A stretch of 64,000 nucleotides of DNA from Caldibacillus debilis DSM 16016 (lineage in GTDB: Bacteria > Bacillota > Bacilli > Bacillales > Caldibacillaceae), in assembly GCF_000383875.1 (NCBI RefSeq), contig NZ_KB912879.1, positions 352,084 to 416,083 of the forward strand, written 5' to 3'. The translations under genes and the position numbers were made by a program. Shown here in pieces: positions 48,543-58,853 of this stretch; position 1 is the first letter of the stretch, and each line of letters begins with the position of its first letter. A model generated the notes under the pieces. That model searched no databases. It was not told the origin of the DNA and saw only the letters and a program-made list of their open reading frames with translations.

Positions 48543-49823
48543 TTATTTTTTCCCGTGATTGGCTTTAATTTGATTTTTGATCGTTTGCACCGCCTGATCC
48601 AAAGCTTTCTTCGCATCCGCTTTTCCTGTTACAATCGTCTGCAAAGCGGAATCAATCGGAGTCCAAACCTCATTCATTTCCGGGATATTCGGGGTTAATT
48701 CGGAAAACTGGGATTGTTGCGCGACGGCCCGGGCCCCTTCATTTTGGGTGATTGCCGGATCTTCGGCCAACGCTTTTACGGCAGGCACTTCTTTCGTAAT
48801 TTCATACCGTTTCTTTGAATTTTCGGCATTGGCCAAGAAAATCACGAGTTTTTCCGCGAGTTCAGGATTCTTGGAATAGGCGCTTACGTTGTAGCTTTTT
48901 ACCCCCAGAAAAGAACTCATGTTTTTCCCCGGAGTGACTTCAGGCAATTTGGCCACACCGTAATTGATCCCCGCGGCTTTATAAGGTTCCAGATTCCACG
49001 GACCGGAAATGACGGCAGCCGCCTTTCCTTCCGAGAACAAGGAATCCAAAACATTGATCGCCTGTTCCCCGATCATCCCTTTCGGGAAAAGTCCGTCTTG
49101 ATAAAACTTCTTGATAAATTCAGCACCTTTTACGGCGCCTTCATTGTTCAGGCCGATATCTTCCGGATTATAATTCCCGTTTTCATCCTTCCCGAAGATA
49201 TAGCTTCCATAAGCGCTCATCACGCTTTGGGCATAATAGATTTGATCCCACAAAGCCAACAGTCCGTACTTTTTGCCGTCGGTCATTTTTTTGGACAGCT
49301 CGTACCATTCTTCCAAAGTGGAAGGCAGTTCATCTTCGGAAATCAGATCTTTGTTATAGAAGAGAATGGTCGTCTCTACCGCTTTCGGCAAACCGTAAAC
49401 TTTGCCGTTTACAATTTGCGATTGCATGGCAACGTCGGTATAGATGGACCGGATATCTTCCCCGACGTTCAACTCCTTGACCAAACCTTCCGTCACTGCA
49501 GTTCCGATTTGATCGCCGGGCATGGTAAAGACATCCGGGCCGGTGCCCGCAGGGCCGTCAAGCCGCAAATTTTCCAGTTGCTGGGCATAGGGTTTTTCCA
49601 CAACTTTGATCTTCACGTTATTTTCTTTTTCAAATTGCTCAATCGCATCTTTAATCCCCTCGGATTTTTCGATGTCTTCCCATACCAGCAAATCATAATC
49701 TTTGCCTGATTTCGATTTCGAGGAAGATTTTTCATTGCCGCTTTCCTTTGGGCCGCAGCCGGCCAAAACCAGGCTCAAGGCGAACATGCTCAAAGCCGCG
49801 CGCAAAAAACCTTTACCCATCAT
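48543..49823 (-). CDS. ganS: Galacto-oligosaccharide-binding lipoprotein
   Basis: 426 aa from ATG 49823 (49820 also possible), behind AAGGGAGAG. Signal peptide ending ALSLVLAGC (lipobox LAGC), then a Lys/Ser linker. MalE-like features: YDLLVWEDIEKSEGIKDAIE, FEKENNVKIKVVEKPYAQQ, GPDVFTMPGDQIG, GLPKAVETTILFYNKDL and GKAAAVISGPWNL. First gene of ganS-ganP-ganQ-ganA-ganB, with LacI-type half-sites and a cre-like site in front. Confidence 0.93.
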   Translation of the reverse strand: MMGKGFLRAALSMFALSLVLAGCGPKESGNEKSSSKSKSGKDYDLLVWEDIEKSEGIKDAIEQFEKENNVKIKVVEKPYAQQLENLRLDGPAGTGPDVFTMPGDQIGTAVTEGLVKELNVGEDIRSIYTDVAMQSQIVNGKVYGLPKAVETTILFYNKDLISEDELPSTLEEWYELSKKMTDGKKYGLLALWDQIYYAQSVMSAYGSYIFGKDENGNYNPEDIGLNNEGAVKGAEFIKKFYQDGLFPKGMIGEQAINVLDSLFSEGKAAAVISGPWNLEPYKAAGINYGVAKLPEVTPGKNMSSFLGVKSYNVSAYSKNPELAEKLVIFLANAENSKKRYEITKEVPAVKALAEDPAITQNEGARAVAQQSQFSELTPNIPEMNEVWTPIDSALQTIVTGKADAKKALDQAVQTIKNQIKANHGKK

Positions 49824-49855
49824 CGACTCTCCCTTCACTCAAATAATTACTAATT

Positions 49856-49869
49856 TGAAAACGCTTTTT
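49856..49869. promoter_or_regulatory. cre-like site (CcpA) upstream of ganS
   Basis: TGAAAACGCTTTTT on the plus strand, 13 of 14 match to the cre consensus, about 35 bp before the ganS start codon. Confidence 0.5.
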
Positions 49870-49945
49870 TTACTAAAATAAATATAGCATATTAAGTAAA
49901 ACTTGTAAATAATTATTTTACTATAATTTAATAAAATATTTTACT
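49868..49945. promoter_or_regulatory. Cluster of TTTTACT/AGTAAAA half-sites in the ganS promoter
   Basis: TTTTACT at 49868 and 49916, AAGTAAAA at 49894, and an inverted repeat AATAAAAT/ATTTTACT at 49930-49945, one mismatch from a perfect palindrome. Probable GanR sites. Confidence 0.55.
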
Positions 49946-50092
49946 TAATGGAAGAAAAATCCCTGTCGCCTCCATCCCCACCCGGGGAAGGGGATCGAGG
50001 ATATGGGCCCCGGGCACGCGCAATTTTCGGCCAAATCCGCATCTCGGTTTCAAAGAGGCGCGTTTTCTAAGGATCCGCCACGGGAAATAGGT

Positions 50093-51153
<1,061 letters not shown>

Positions 51154-51235
51154 CCTTATTTTAACTTTATACCATTCCGATGTTTCAGCGGTCAAGTCAA
51201 AGGGAAGAATCCCGCTCCTTGGACCGGTCTTTGAG

Positions 51236-51282
51236 AAAAATAAAAATTCCCCCTGCCGCCATCCGGCCGGGCAGAGGGAATG
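51236..51282 (-). terminator. Rho-independent terminator of the CUT1 operon
   Basis: Minus strand ATTCCCTCTGCC and GGCAGGGGGAAT form a 12-bp stem (one G-U), followed by TTTTATTTTT. Confidence 0.85.
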
Positions 51283-51389
51283 ACCTTCCATGAAAATCAA
51301 TCCTTGATAACTTCCCAATCAATATTAAAGGATGCGGCACAATGGATATGGCGGGCTTCCCAAATTTCGCAACAAAGGAGGTGCCGTAG

Positions 51390-52214
51390 TCATCCTTTTA
51401 CCGATCCCGCCAATAATCCGCGAACAAAATATTTGCCCAAAAGGATGTATACAAACAGCGTCGGCAAGGCGGCAAGCAATGCCCCGGCCATTTGCACGTT
51501 CCATTGGACGATTTGGCTGCCCGACAAATTTTGCAGGGCAACCATGATCGGCTGCTTATCCGATTGGGTAATGGTGACGGCAAACAAAAACTCGTTCCAT
51601 ATGTTCGTAAACTGCCAGATCCCGACGACGACAAAACCGGAAACGGATAAAGGCAGCATGATGTGACGGAAAATCTTTATGAATCCGGCGCCGTCGATTT
51701 TCGCCGATTCGATCATCTCATCCGGGATACTGGTGTAAAAATTGCGAAACATGAGCGTGGTTATGGGAATCCCGTAAACGACGTGCACAAGGATCAGTCC
51801 GGGAATGGTGTTGTAAAGCCCGATATCCCGTAAAAACTGGATCAAGGGAATCAAAATGCTCTGATAGGGAATAAACATTCCAAACAGCATAAACGTAAAC
51901 AAGGTTTCCGACCCTTTAAACCGCCATTTGGACAGGACGTAACCGTTCATCGCCCCGAGGAGCGCCGAAAGGACCGTGGCCGGGACAACCAGATACACGG
52001 AATTGAGAAAGTTCGGTGCAAGTTTCCCAAAGGCTTCGCTGTAACTGGTGAAATCGATCTTTGACGGCAATGACCACATCCCGGCCAGCGAAACTTCTTC
52101 AAGGGGCTTTACGCTGGTTATCACCATCACGTATACCGGCATGAAAAAGAAAATACTGCACACGATGAGGACAAGATAAATCAGGGAACGTTTCAGAACA
52201 GCCATGGTGATCAT
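51390..52214 (-). CDS. Carbohydrate ABC transporter permease (CUT1, MalG type)
   Basis: 274 aa with six TM segments. EAA loop IPDEMIESAKIDGAGFIKIF; C-terminal FVRGLLAGSVKG. Its start overlaps the stop of the MalF-type permease as ATGA, behind AGGGAGG. Last gene of the operon that starts with the binding protein. Substrate unknown; the adjacent sensor system is the best clue. Confidence 0.9.
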   Translation of the reverse strand: MITMAVLKRSLIYLVLIVCSIFFFMPVYVMVITSVKPLEEVSLAGMWSLPSKIDFTSYSEAFGKLAPNFLNSVYLVVPATVLSALLGAMNGYVLSKWRFKGSETLFTFMLFGMFIPYQSILIPLIQFLRDIGLYNTIPGLILVHVVYGIPITTLMFRNFYTSIPDEMIESAKIDGAGFIKIFRHIMLPLSVSGFVVVGIWQFTNIWNEFLFAVTITQSDKQPIMVALQNLSGSQIVQWNVQMAGALLAALPTLFVYILLGKYFVRGLLAGSVKG

Positions 52215-53185
52215 TGTTCCCTCCCTCTGCTGTGCCGCAAATAGGGAACGATGAATACGGCAACCGTAAGCAGCATGATGATGGCGATCGCCGCCCCGTT
52301 CGCGTAATAATTCCCGCGGAAAGTCGTTTCAAACATGAACACGCCGGGCACATCGGTGACGAAATTGGCCCCCGGACCGGTCATGGCATAGATCAAATCG
52401 AAAATCTTCAAGGAAATATGGGCCATCATGATCATCACACTGACCGTAATCGGCTTTAACAAGGGGATAATGACTTTCCGGTAAAGTTGGAACTCGGAAC
52501 ACCCGTCGATGCGGGCCGCATCCCGAAGCTCGTCGGGAATCCCGCGCAGGCCGGCCAAATACATCGCCAGGGCAAAACCGGTCATCTGCCAAACGGCCGC
52601 AATGACCACGGCAATGATTGCGGCTGGGACCCCGAACTCAATCTTTCCCCATGGAAAGCCGGCATAAATCGTCGTGTCCGTATACCATTTCGGCTGGATG
52701 CCGAAAGGCTTTAAAAAGAGATTGATTCCGGTCGACGGGTTTAAAATCCATTGCCAAACCACCCCCGTGACGACAAACGACAAGGCCATCGGAAAAAAGA
52801 AGAGATTCCGGAACAGGGATTCGCCCCGCACCATTTTTTGATCCAGCAAAATGCCCAAACCCAAGCCCATCACAATAACGAGTCCGATAAAGAAAACGGA
52901 GAAGAAAAGGGTGTTCCGCAAATCCGCCTGGAAGCGGAAATCCTGAAACAAAAACCGATAATTTTCCAATCCGGCGAAGGAAAAATCGGGGACGATCGTG
53001 TTCCAGTTGCTTAAGGACACATATCCCGTCCATCCGATAAATCCGTATACGAACACGGCAATACAAACAACGGACGGGGATATAAACAGGACGGCAAGCC
53101 ATTGGTCTGCCGACAACCGTTTCTTTCGTTTTCCAAGAATCGGCGGCGTCCGCTTTTTCAATTGCAAATCTTTGGCAGGTTCCAT
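52211..53185 (-). CDS. Carbohydrate ABC transporter permease (CUT1, MalF type)
   Basis: 324 aa. A basic N-terminal tail (KKRTPPILGKRKKRLS) precedes six TM segments; EAA loop IPDELRDAARIDGCSEFQLY. The start follows GGGAGAG. A hairpin separates it from the binding-protein gene. Confidence 0.9.
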   Translation of the reverse strand: MEPAKDLQLKKRTPPILGKRKKRLSADQWLAVLFISPSVVCIAVFVYGFIGWTGYVSLSNWNTIVPDFSFAGLENYRFLFQDFRFQADLRNTLFFSVFFIGLVIVMGLGLGILLDQKMVRGESLFRNLFFFPMALSFVVTGVVWQWILNPSTGINLFLKPFGIQPKWYTDTTIYAGFPWGKIEFGVPAAIIAVVIAAVWQMTGFALAMYLAGLRGIPDELRDAARIDGCSEFQLYRKVIIPLLKPITVSVMIMMAHISLKIFDLIYAMTGPGANFVTDVPGVFMFETTFRGNYYANGAAIAIIMLLTVAVFIVPYLRHSRGREQ

Positions 53186-53291
53186 CGATCATCTCTCCCG
53201 AAGATGCTGATTCCACTTTGAAACAAGACGGTCGGACGGTCTTTTGGACCGACAGAAAAAATCAATCGATCCGGAGTGATTTCGCATGGAT

Positions 53292-53315
53292 AAAAGGGGG
53301 AGTGCCCCCCTTTTT
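53292..53315 (-). promoter_or_regulatory. Intercistronic stem-loop after the binding-protein gene
   Basis: Minus strand AAAAGGGGG and CCCCCTTTT form a 9-bp stem with a 5-nt loop, starting 2 nt after the stop codon. The short T run makes it terminator-like, but the permeases downstream have no other obvious promoter, so partial readthrough is expected. Confidence 0.68.
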
Positions 53316-53316
53316 C

Positions 53317-54591
53317 CTATAATTCTTGCGCCGCAGTTTTCAGGGCGTCGATAAATTGATTGACGTCCTTCTGGGTAACGAATATATTGACGGCCTGATT
53401 CACCCGGGTCAAGACGCCTTCGGGCGCTGCCGACCCGTGGGCAAGACTCGGCGCCAATTTGCTGTTTTTAAAATCTTCCATGGTGTCTTTCCCGTATTGA
53501 TCGTATTTGGACAAATCCGCGTCGATTCTCGCCGGGATGGAGCCTTTCAACGGATTGAATACGTCTTGCCCTTCCACGGAACCCAGCACGCTTAAAAACT
53601 TCTTCACATCATCCGCATTCTTTACACCCTTTGGCAGTCCGAACGTATCGGTGACGACCATAAAATACCCGTCCGTTTCCGGCGTCGGCACATAGCCGAA
53701 ATCTTCGTTGACTTTCAATTTCATGTCATTGACAAAATAGCCTTTGGCCCAGTCCCCCATAATATTCATCGCCGCTTCCCCCTTTGCCACCAGCTGGGAG
53801 GCGTCCTGCCAATTTCGGGAACTGTGGTCCTCGTTGACGTAGGAAAGCATTTTCCCAAAAATTTCAACCGACTCTTTTACTTTCGGATCGTCAAATGAAA
53901 GTTCGCCGCTCCACAGCGCATTGTAACCGTCAGGTCCTAATTTGGCCAGCAACACGTTTTCGAAAATATGGGTCGCCGTCCACGGTTCCTTGTCCCCCAA
54001 AGCAAGCGGCGTAATGCCTTTGGCCTTCAATTTTTCCGCGACATCAAAAAACTCGTCGAAAGTTGCCGGCACTTGCAAATTGTTTTCTTCAAAAATCTTT
54101 TTGTTGTACCATAAAACATTGCTACGGTGAATATTGACCGGAACGGAATAAATGTTTCCGTCCACGCTCACCATATCGATCAAATCTTTCGGAAACTTGT
54201 CCATCCATCCTTCCTGTTCATACAAATCATTCAACGGTTCCATTTTCCCCGCGGCGACCCAGCTGGCATTCAATTCCTGGCCGCCGTGCACCTGAAAGGT
54301 AGATGGCGGATTATTCCCCTGCATGCGGGTGGCCAAAACGGCCTTGGCGTTGGTGCCGGCTCCACCGGCAACGGCGGCGTTCTCCACCTCAATATCCGGA
54401 TATTTTTCTTTAAACAATTCCAAAAGCGCCAGCAGGCCGTCCTCTTCGCCCGCTCCGGTCCACCAGCTGAAGATTTCCAGTTTCTTTTCTTCTTTTTGCT
54501 TTCCGGAGCTTGTTTGCGACTTGTTATTACATCCGCTTACAGCGATCGAAAAGGCGATAAACATCGCAAGCAACAAACGGAATTTTTTCAA
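53317..54591 (-). CDS. Sugar ABC transporter substrate-binding lipoprotein
   Basis: 424 aa with a TTG start at 54591 close to GGGAGG; TTG is accepted because it gives a complete lipoprotein signal (MKKFRLLLAMFIAFSIAVSGC). CUT1 binding-protein features: IFSWWTGAGEEDGLLALLEL, DLIDMVSVDGNIYSVPVNIH, WYNKKIFEENNL and AAMNIMGDWAKGYF. First gene of the binding protein-permease-permease operon, with a perfect cre consensus upstream, next to the YesMN-type sensor. Substrate not identifiable. Confidence 0.92.
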   Translation of the reverse strand: MKKFRLLLAMFIAFSIAVSGCNNKSQTSSGKQKEEKKLEIFSWWTGAGEEDGLLALLELFKEKYPDIEVENAAVAGGAGTNAKAVLATRMQGNNPPSTFQVHGGQELNASWVAAGKMEPLNDLYEQEGWMDKFPKDLIDMVSVDGNIYSVPVNIHRSNVLWYNKKIFEENNLQVPATFDEFFDVAEKLKAKGITPLALGDKEPWTATHIFENVLLAKLGPDGYNALWSGELSFDDPKVKESVEIFGKMLSYVNEDHSSRNWQDASQLVAKGEAAMNIMGDWAKGYFVNDMKLKVNEDFGYVPTPETDGYFMVVTDTFGLPKGVKNADDVKKFLSVLGSVEGQDVFNPLKGSIPARIDADLSKYDQYGKDTMEDFKNSKLAPSLAHGSAAPEGVLTRVNQAVNIFVTQKDVNQFIDALKTAAQEL

Positions 54592-54616
54592 TTTCCTCCC
54601 CCCTTGCCAATCGAAT

Positions 54617-54630
54617 TGTTATCGCTTTCA
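54617..54630 (-). promoter_or_regulatory. Perfect cre consensus (CcpA) upstream of the CUT1 operon
   Basis: Minus strand TGAAAGCGATAACA matches TGWAANCGNTWNCW at every position; 26 bp before the start codon. Confidence 0.75.
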
Positions 54631-54697
54631 AATCTTATTGTACGCTAACCAATTTTTCGGATTAGGGAAAATAATCTGTACTTTTTTAATAAAACCT

Positions 54698-56131
54698 TCA
54701 TTTTTTTAAGATGCGATTTTGAAACTTTCGGGGGGACTGGTGGAAATATTTTTTAAACACCCGGCTGAAATAGTTCGGATCCTTATAACCTACCTGATAA
54801 CTGATTTCCTTTAAGCTTAACCGGTTTTCCAAAAGAAGTTCTTTGGCCTTTTTCAACCGGATCTCCGTCAAATAGTCGATAAAGGTTTGCCCCGTTTTTT
54901 CTTTGAACAATTTGGTGAAATAGGGCGGACTTAAGCCGACAACATTGGCAACGTCTTCCAAAGCGACCGGTTCCTGATAATGTTCTTGGATATAGGCTTT
55001 TGCCCTTTCTATATATCCTTGGGATTGATGGTAGGAAGAGACTTGCAAGCAACAAAAATGGAGGAAGTCCCGCCATTCCTGCAAGGAAAGTATGTCTTTA
55101 AAACCGTATTCGTCCGTCCCGATCCCTTTTTCCCCGAGCCTCTGTTTGATCTTGAAATACAATTCTTGCACGGCATCCCTTTGTCCACTCGCGGAAAAAA
55201 AGGCTTGCAGCCGGTTAAGCGCGCCCGTTAAATCATCGGCAAACAGGCAATCGCAGATTTCTTCCGGCCAATTGGTCCCGCCGGCTTTCCGTACATGGGG
55301 AAAACCGTAACCCGCGTGATCTGCCTTCTTTAAATGTTGGAGGGTTAATAGCGCCTCCTGATAAGACTTGGGGAGATCTTTCAGTCTTTCATAAATGTCG
55401 CCGATCCCGATCCATTTTTTATTGGGCGTCGATAAGAAGCATTCGCGAACAAAAGATAGCACATCCGCCTTTGCGAGTTTCTTGCCGCTGAGGATTAAGA
55501 CGCTCGCTTGATTTCTTTTTTTATCTGCAATCGCCGATCCTTCCCGCCAATTATTGCAGGCATGGATGAAGCCATCTACGTCCGCTTCATGGGAAAACTC
55601 TCCGATCAGAAACAATCCCGACCGGAAGGAGGGAAAGATCTCCTTTTGCAACTCCACCGTTTCGTCATTCACGTCATATTCCGCCAATTTTTGCATAAAC
55701 AAACGTTTCGTAAATTCGCGGGATTTTTGTTCCTTTTCCGCCCGCTCCCTTTCTTCCGCAATTTCTTTGTAAACGCGAATGATGGCTTCCACCGTTTCTT
55801 TTATTGTCGCAGGTTTCAGGATATACTCCTTGACGCCCTCTTTCATCGCCCTTTTCGCATATTCGAAAGAATCATAGGCGGAGACCATGATAAATTTCAT
55901 GTTCGGATGATCCTTCCGGATCGTTTCGATGGCTTCCAGTCCGTCGATTCCGGGCATCTTGACATCCATCAGCATCAAATCCGGTTTCTTTTCTTTCGCC
56001 AGTTGGATCGCCTGACGTCCGTTGGCCGCTTCCCCGATGACCACGGATTTTCCGAAATGTTCGTCGATGATTTTTTTCATCGCCTTTCGTTCGATCATTT
56101 CATCATCGGCCAATACAATTTTTATATCCAA
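54698..56131 (-). CDS. YesN-type response regulator with AraC DNA-binding domain
   Basis: 477 aa with a TTG start at 56131, 8 nt after AAAAGGGGTG. Receiver domain 1-120: acidic pocket LADDEM, phospho-acceptor Asp56 in LMLMDVKMPG, and YILKPA. A central helical region is followed by an AraC-type double HTH at the C-terminus: LEDVANVVGLSPPYFTKLF and LKEISYQVGYKDPNYFSRVF. It probably activates the adjacent CUT1 operon. The kinase gene ends 6 bp before it. Confidence 0.93.
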   Translation of the reverse strand: MDIKIVLADDEMIERKAMKKIIDEHFGKSVVIGEAANGRQAIQLAKEKKPDLMLMDVKMPGIDGLEAIETIRKDHPNMKFIMVSAYDSFEYAKRAMKEGVKEYILKPATIKETVEAIIRVYKEIAEERERAEKEQKSREFTKRLFMQKLAEYDVNDETVELQKEIFPSFRSGLFLIGEFSHEADVDGFIHACNNWREGSAIADKKRNQASVLILSGKKLAKADVLSFVRECFLSTPNKKWIGIGDIYERLKDLPKSYQEALLTLQHLKKADHAGYGFPHVRKAGGTNWPEEICDCLFADDLTGALNRLQAFFSASGQRDAVQELYFKIKQRLGEKGIGTDEYGFKDILSLQEWRDFLHFCCLQVSSYHQSQGYIERAKAYIQEHYQEPVALEDVANVVGLSPPYFTKLFKEKTGQTFIDYLTEIRLKKAKELLLENRLSLKEISYQVGYKDPNYFSRVFKKYFHQSPRKFQNRILKK

Positions 56132-56137
56132 ATCATT

Positions 56138-57586
56138 TCACCCCTTTTCCCGATTTGCCGTCCGTTGTTTTCTCGGCAAAAACAATTGCACCGTTGTCCC
56201 TTCGCCCAATTTGGAAGAAATGTTGATGACCTCTTTTTTTCCGTAAAACAGCTGCAACCTGCGGATGACATTTTCCAACCCCAAACCGGTCGTATGGCCG
56301 GTATGCGCGTCGGACGGACGACCGGCATCCATCGATAAGTACTTTCGAATCTTTTCTTCGGCCATACCGGCTCCGTTATCTTTCACCTCGACGATGACAA
56401 CGTCTCCCGACTGACGGACGGACAAGCGGATTTCTCCGCCTTCTTCCTTTCCTTCCACCCCATGGATAAAAGCGTTTTCAATGATCGGCTGCAATATCAG
56501 GCGGGGGATCTCCGTATCCAAACAATTTTGGTCGATATGCGCGGAAAAGGAAATCCGGTCGAAAAAGCGGGTCCGCTGAATATGAAAGTAATCCTCCACG
56601 ACTTTGATTTCTTCCGCCAAAGTGACGGATTTTTTCAGATCCCCGAGGCTGTACCGGAGCAGGGACGAAACCGATTCGATCAACTTCATGGTCTGTTCCG
56701 CTTCCTCCAAAAAGGCCATTCGGGAAATGGTATTTAAAGTATTGAAAAGAAAGTGGGGTTGAATCTGGTTTTGCAAATGTTTCAATTCCAAATCCTTCAA
56801 AAGCTGTTCCTGTTCCGATTTTTTCCTGATTTCTTCAATCAAATCGCGAATATTGCCGCGCATTTGATTAAAGGCTTCCCCTAATATTTTCAACTCGTCA
56901 TTGGTCCGGATCTTCAGGGCCTCCCCTTCCAAATTGCCGGCCGAAACTTCCCTGGCCATTTTGGTCAAAGCTTGGATCGGCTGATTTAACTCTTTGGAAA
57001 ACCACAGGGCGAAGAATACAGCCGACAAAGTCGAGGTCAGGAATAAAAAGACAATAAATTTGCGGAAATTTTCATTCCGTTCGTTCAGTTGCCGATAGAA
57101 GGCTTGGTATTCGTTCAGTTCCAAATCAATCAAATCGAGCGTGGTTTCTTTGATGTAGTTGGAAGTGTTTTGCGCCTCCTGCAAATGAAAGTTGTACAAA
57201 TCAATGTCGTCTTTCAAGGCAAATCCGATCGTTAATTCGCTTTCTTCGATGAATGTGCCGATCATATTTTCATATTTTTTCAATTGGTATGGATCCAATC
57301 CGGACATCTCTTTATCGAGAAGATCTTTCCTATTTTCCAGTTCCATTCTTAATTGTTGGAAATCCTTTACGTATCCGGCATCCCGTTCCACGACGAACCG
57401 GTTCACCTTGCCGATCAGTTCCGTGATCGTTTGCGAGATGGAATTCAAAATGAAAAATCGGTCAATCCCGGAATCATAGGCGTTCAGCAATTGGCTGCTG
57501 CTTAAATAAATCGCCGTGGCCGCGCAATTGAACAAAAGGACAAAAACCAAAAAATAGGCGATCAATTTAGTCCGGATCGTCTTCAT
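56138..57586 (-). CDS. YesM-type sensor histidine kinase
   Basis: 482 aa. TM1 near residues 7-30, an extracellular sensor segment of about 150 residues, TM2 near 178-200, HAMP (LNQPIQALTKMAREVSAGNLE), the phospho-histidine in LQNQIQPHFLFNTLN and an HATPase domain with ENAFIHGVEG and GLGLENVIRRL. The start overlaps the upstream sugar-binding gene by 20 bp, so the two are translationally coupled. The ligand is probably presented by that binding protein. Confidence 0.94.
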   Translation of the reverse strand: MKTIRTKLIAYFLVFVLLFNCAATAIYLSSSQLLNAYDSGIDRFFILNSISQTITELIGKVNRFVVERDAGYVKDFQQLRMELENRKDLLDKEMSGLDPYQLKKYENMIGTFIEESELTIGFALKDDIDLYNFHLQEAQNTSNYIKETTLDLIDLELNEYQAFYRQLNERNENFRKFIVFLFLTSTLSAVFFALWFSKELNQPIQALTKMAREVSAGNLEGEALKIRTNDELKILGEAFNQMRGNIRDLIEEIRKKSEQEQLLKDLELKHLQNQIQPHFLFNTLNTISRMAFLEEAEQTMKLIESVSSLLRYSLGDLKKSVTLAEEIKVVEDYFHIQRTRFFDRISFSAHIDQNCLDTEIPRLILQPIIENAFIHGVEGKEEGGEIRLSVRQSGDVVIVEVKDNGAGMAEEKIRKYLSMDAGRPSDAHTGHTTGLGLENVIRRLQLFYGKKEVINISSKLGEGTTVQLFLPRKQRTANREKG

Positions 57587-58577
57587 CGCCGAATAACCCC
57601 TTGTTTTCCTTCAAAAATTGGTCCAAATCCCTTTGCCTTAAAATATGGCTTTCCGTATATTGCAATCTTTCCGGATGATTTCCTTTTTTCAATTCCACCA
57701 GCATCTCCACGGCCCGATAGCCCATTTCATAAGGATGTTGCACAACAATGGCATCAATTTTCCCATCCCGCAATAAATCCATGTTCTCCGGCAAAGTATC
57801 AAAGGTGATGATATACGGATCCGAATTGGGCCGCATGGTGCTTATGACCCGGGCGATTCCAAGCCCGTCCAAAGCGCTCGTGCCGTAAAATGCGGTAATA
57901 TCGGGGTGCTCTTTCAATAGATCATAGGTCGCTTGGACGGCGCCGGTTTTGGAAATTCCCGATTCTTTGATCCCTGCGATTTCGATCCGTTTTTCTTTTT
58001 CAACGGCATCCCGAAATCCTTGGACACGCAGCCGTTGATGGGAAGCATCGAAACGGCCCGTCACAATTCCGACGACCTGTTTTCCCTCCGTATCCTCAAG
58101 CAAGGCTTGCCCCGCCAAAAAACCGGCGGCGTAATTATCGGTGCCGACATATACTTCCCTTCTGCTGTAGGGGGCATCGGCATCGACGGTAACCACGGAA
58201 ATCCCCCGATCCATCGCTTTATTGATTAAAGGGGTAAAATGATCTTCCGAAATGCCCTGGGTCATAATCCCGTCTACTTTTCCGGCAATCTCTTTGTCCA
58301 AAATCCGCACATGTTCGCCCATATTTGCCCGTTTCGGACCCAGATACTCCAAATATACATTGTATTTTTCCGCCGCCTCCCTCGCCCCTTTCTCGATGAT
58401 GCGCCAATATTCATTATCCGTTTCTTCAGGGATAAGGACGAAATGGTAGGCCTGTTTCTTCGCTCCACTTTTCGCCGTTTTCTTTACGAAGAAAGTCTTC
58501 TCGCCGTAATACATCATAAGAAAGAAACAAACGGAAAAAAGGAGAATAAAGACGAAAAAAGCGAACCTTTGTCTCAT
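57567..58577 (-). CDS. Membrane-anchored sugar-binding sensor protein (RbsB-like)
   Basis: 336 aa from the ATG at 58577 behind AAAAGGTG; the GTG at 58586 overlaps that site. An N-terminal hydrophobic anchor (FFVFILLFSVCFFLMMYYG region) without a clear lipobox is followed by a type I periplasmic-binding fold: HFVLIPEETDNEYWRIIEKG, GKVDGIMTQGISED, VVTVDADAPYSRREVYVGTD, GIVTGRFDASHQRLRV and AFYGTSALDGLGIARV. It belongs to the sensing partners known for YesMN/LytS-type kinases (XylFII-like). It overlaps the kinase gene and has no transport genes of its own family nearby. Confidence 0.9.
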   Translation of the reverse strand: MRQRFAFFVFILLFSVCFFLMMYYGEKTFFVKKTAKSGAKKQAYHFVLIPEETDNEYWRIIEKGAREAAEKYNVYLEYLGPKRANMGEHVRILDKEIAGKVDGIMTQGISEDHFTPLINKAMDRGISVVTVDADAPYSRREVYVGTDNYAAGFLAGQALLEDTEGKQVVGIVTGRFDASHQRLRVQGFRDAVEKEKRIEIAGIKESGISKTGAVQATYDLLKEHPDITAFYGTSALDGLGIARVISTMRPNSDPYIITFDTLPENMDLLRDGKIDAIVVQHPYEMGYRAVEMLVELKKGNHPERLQYTESHILRQRDLDQFLKENKGLFGDEDDPD

Positions 58578-58853
58578 AAGCTTCACCTTTTATGGAATTT
58601 TCTTTTATGGGAAAAATCTTCCTGTTGAGAAAATGGGCGTCGTCCTTTTTTCATGCGGGGATGTTCCTTTTGTGGAAAGGGATGGCCTCTACGTAAAACC
58701 CATAAGACTACAGCCGCGCCAATCCGCCGTCCGAGACAATGGAAGGGTTTTCCTTTTAAACCAACCCGCAATAAAAAAATATCCTCCAAAGCAGAGGAGC
58801 AAAACCGCGGATTTTCACGGGCAGCCGCCTGCTCTAGAGGTTGAAAGATAATA

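Noticed and set aside
51374-51383. Perfect AAAGGAGGTG on the plus strand
   Set aside because: No start codon with an open frame follows; the downstream sequence is the end of a minus-strand permease gene.
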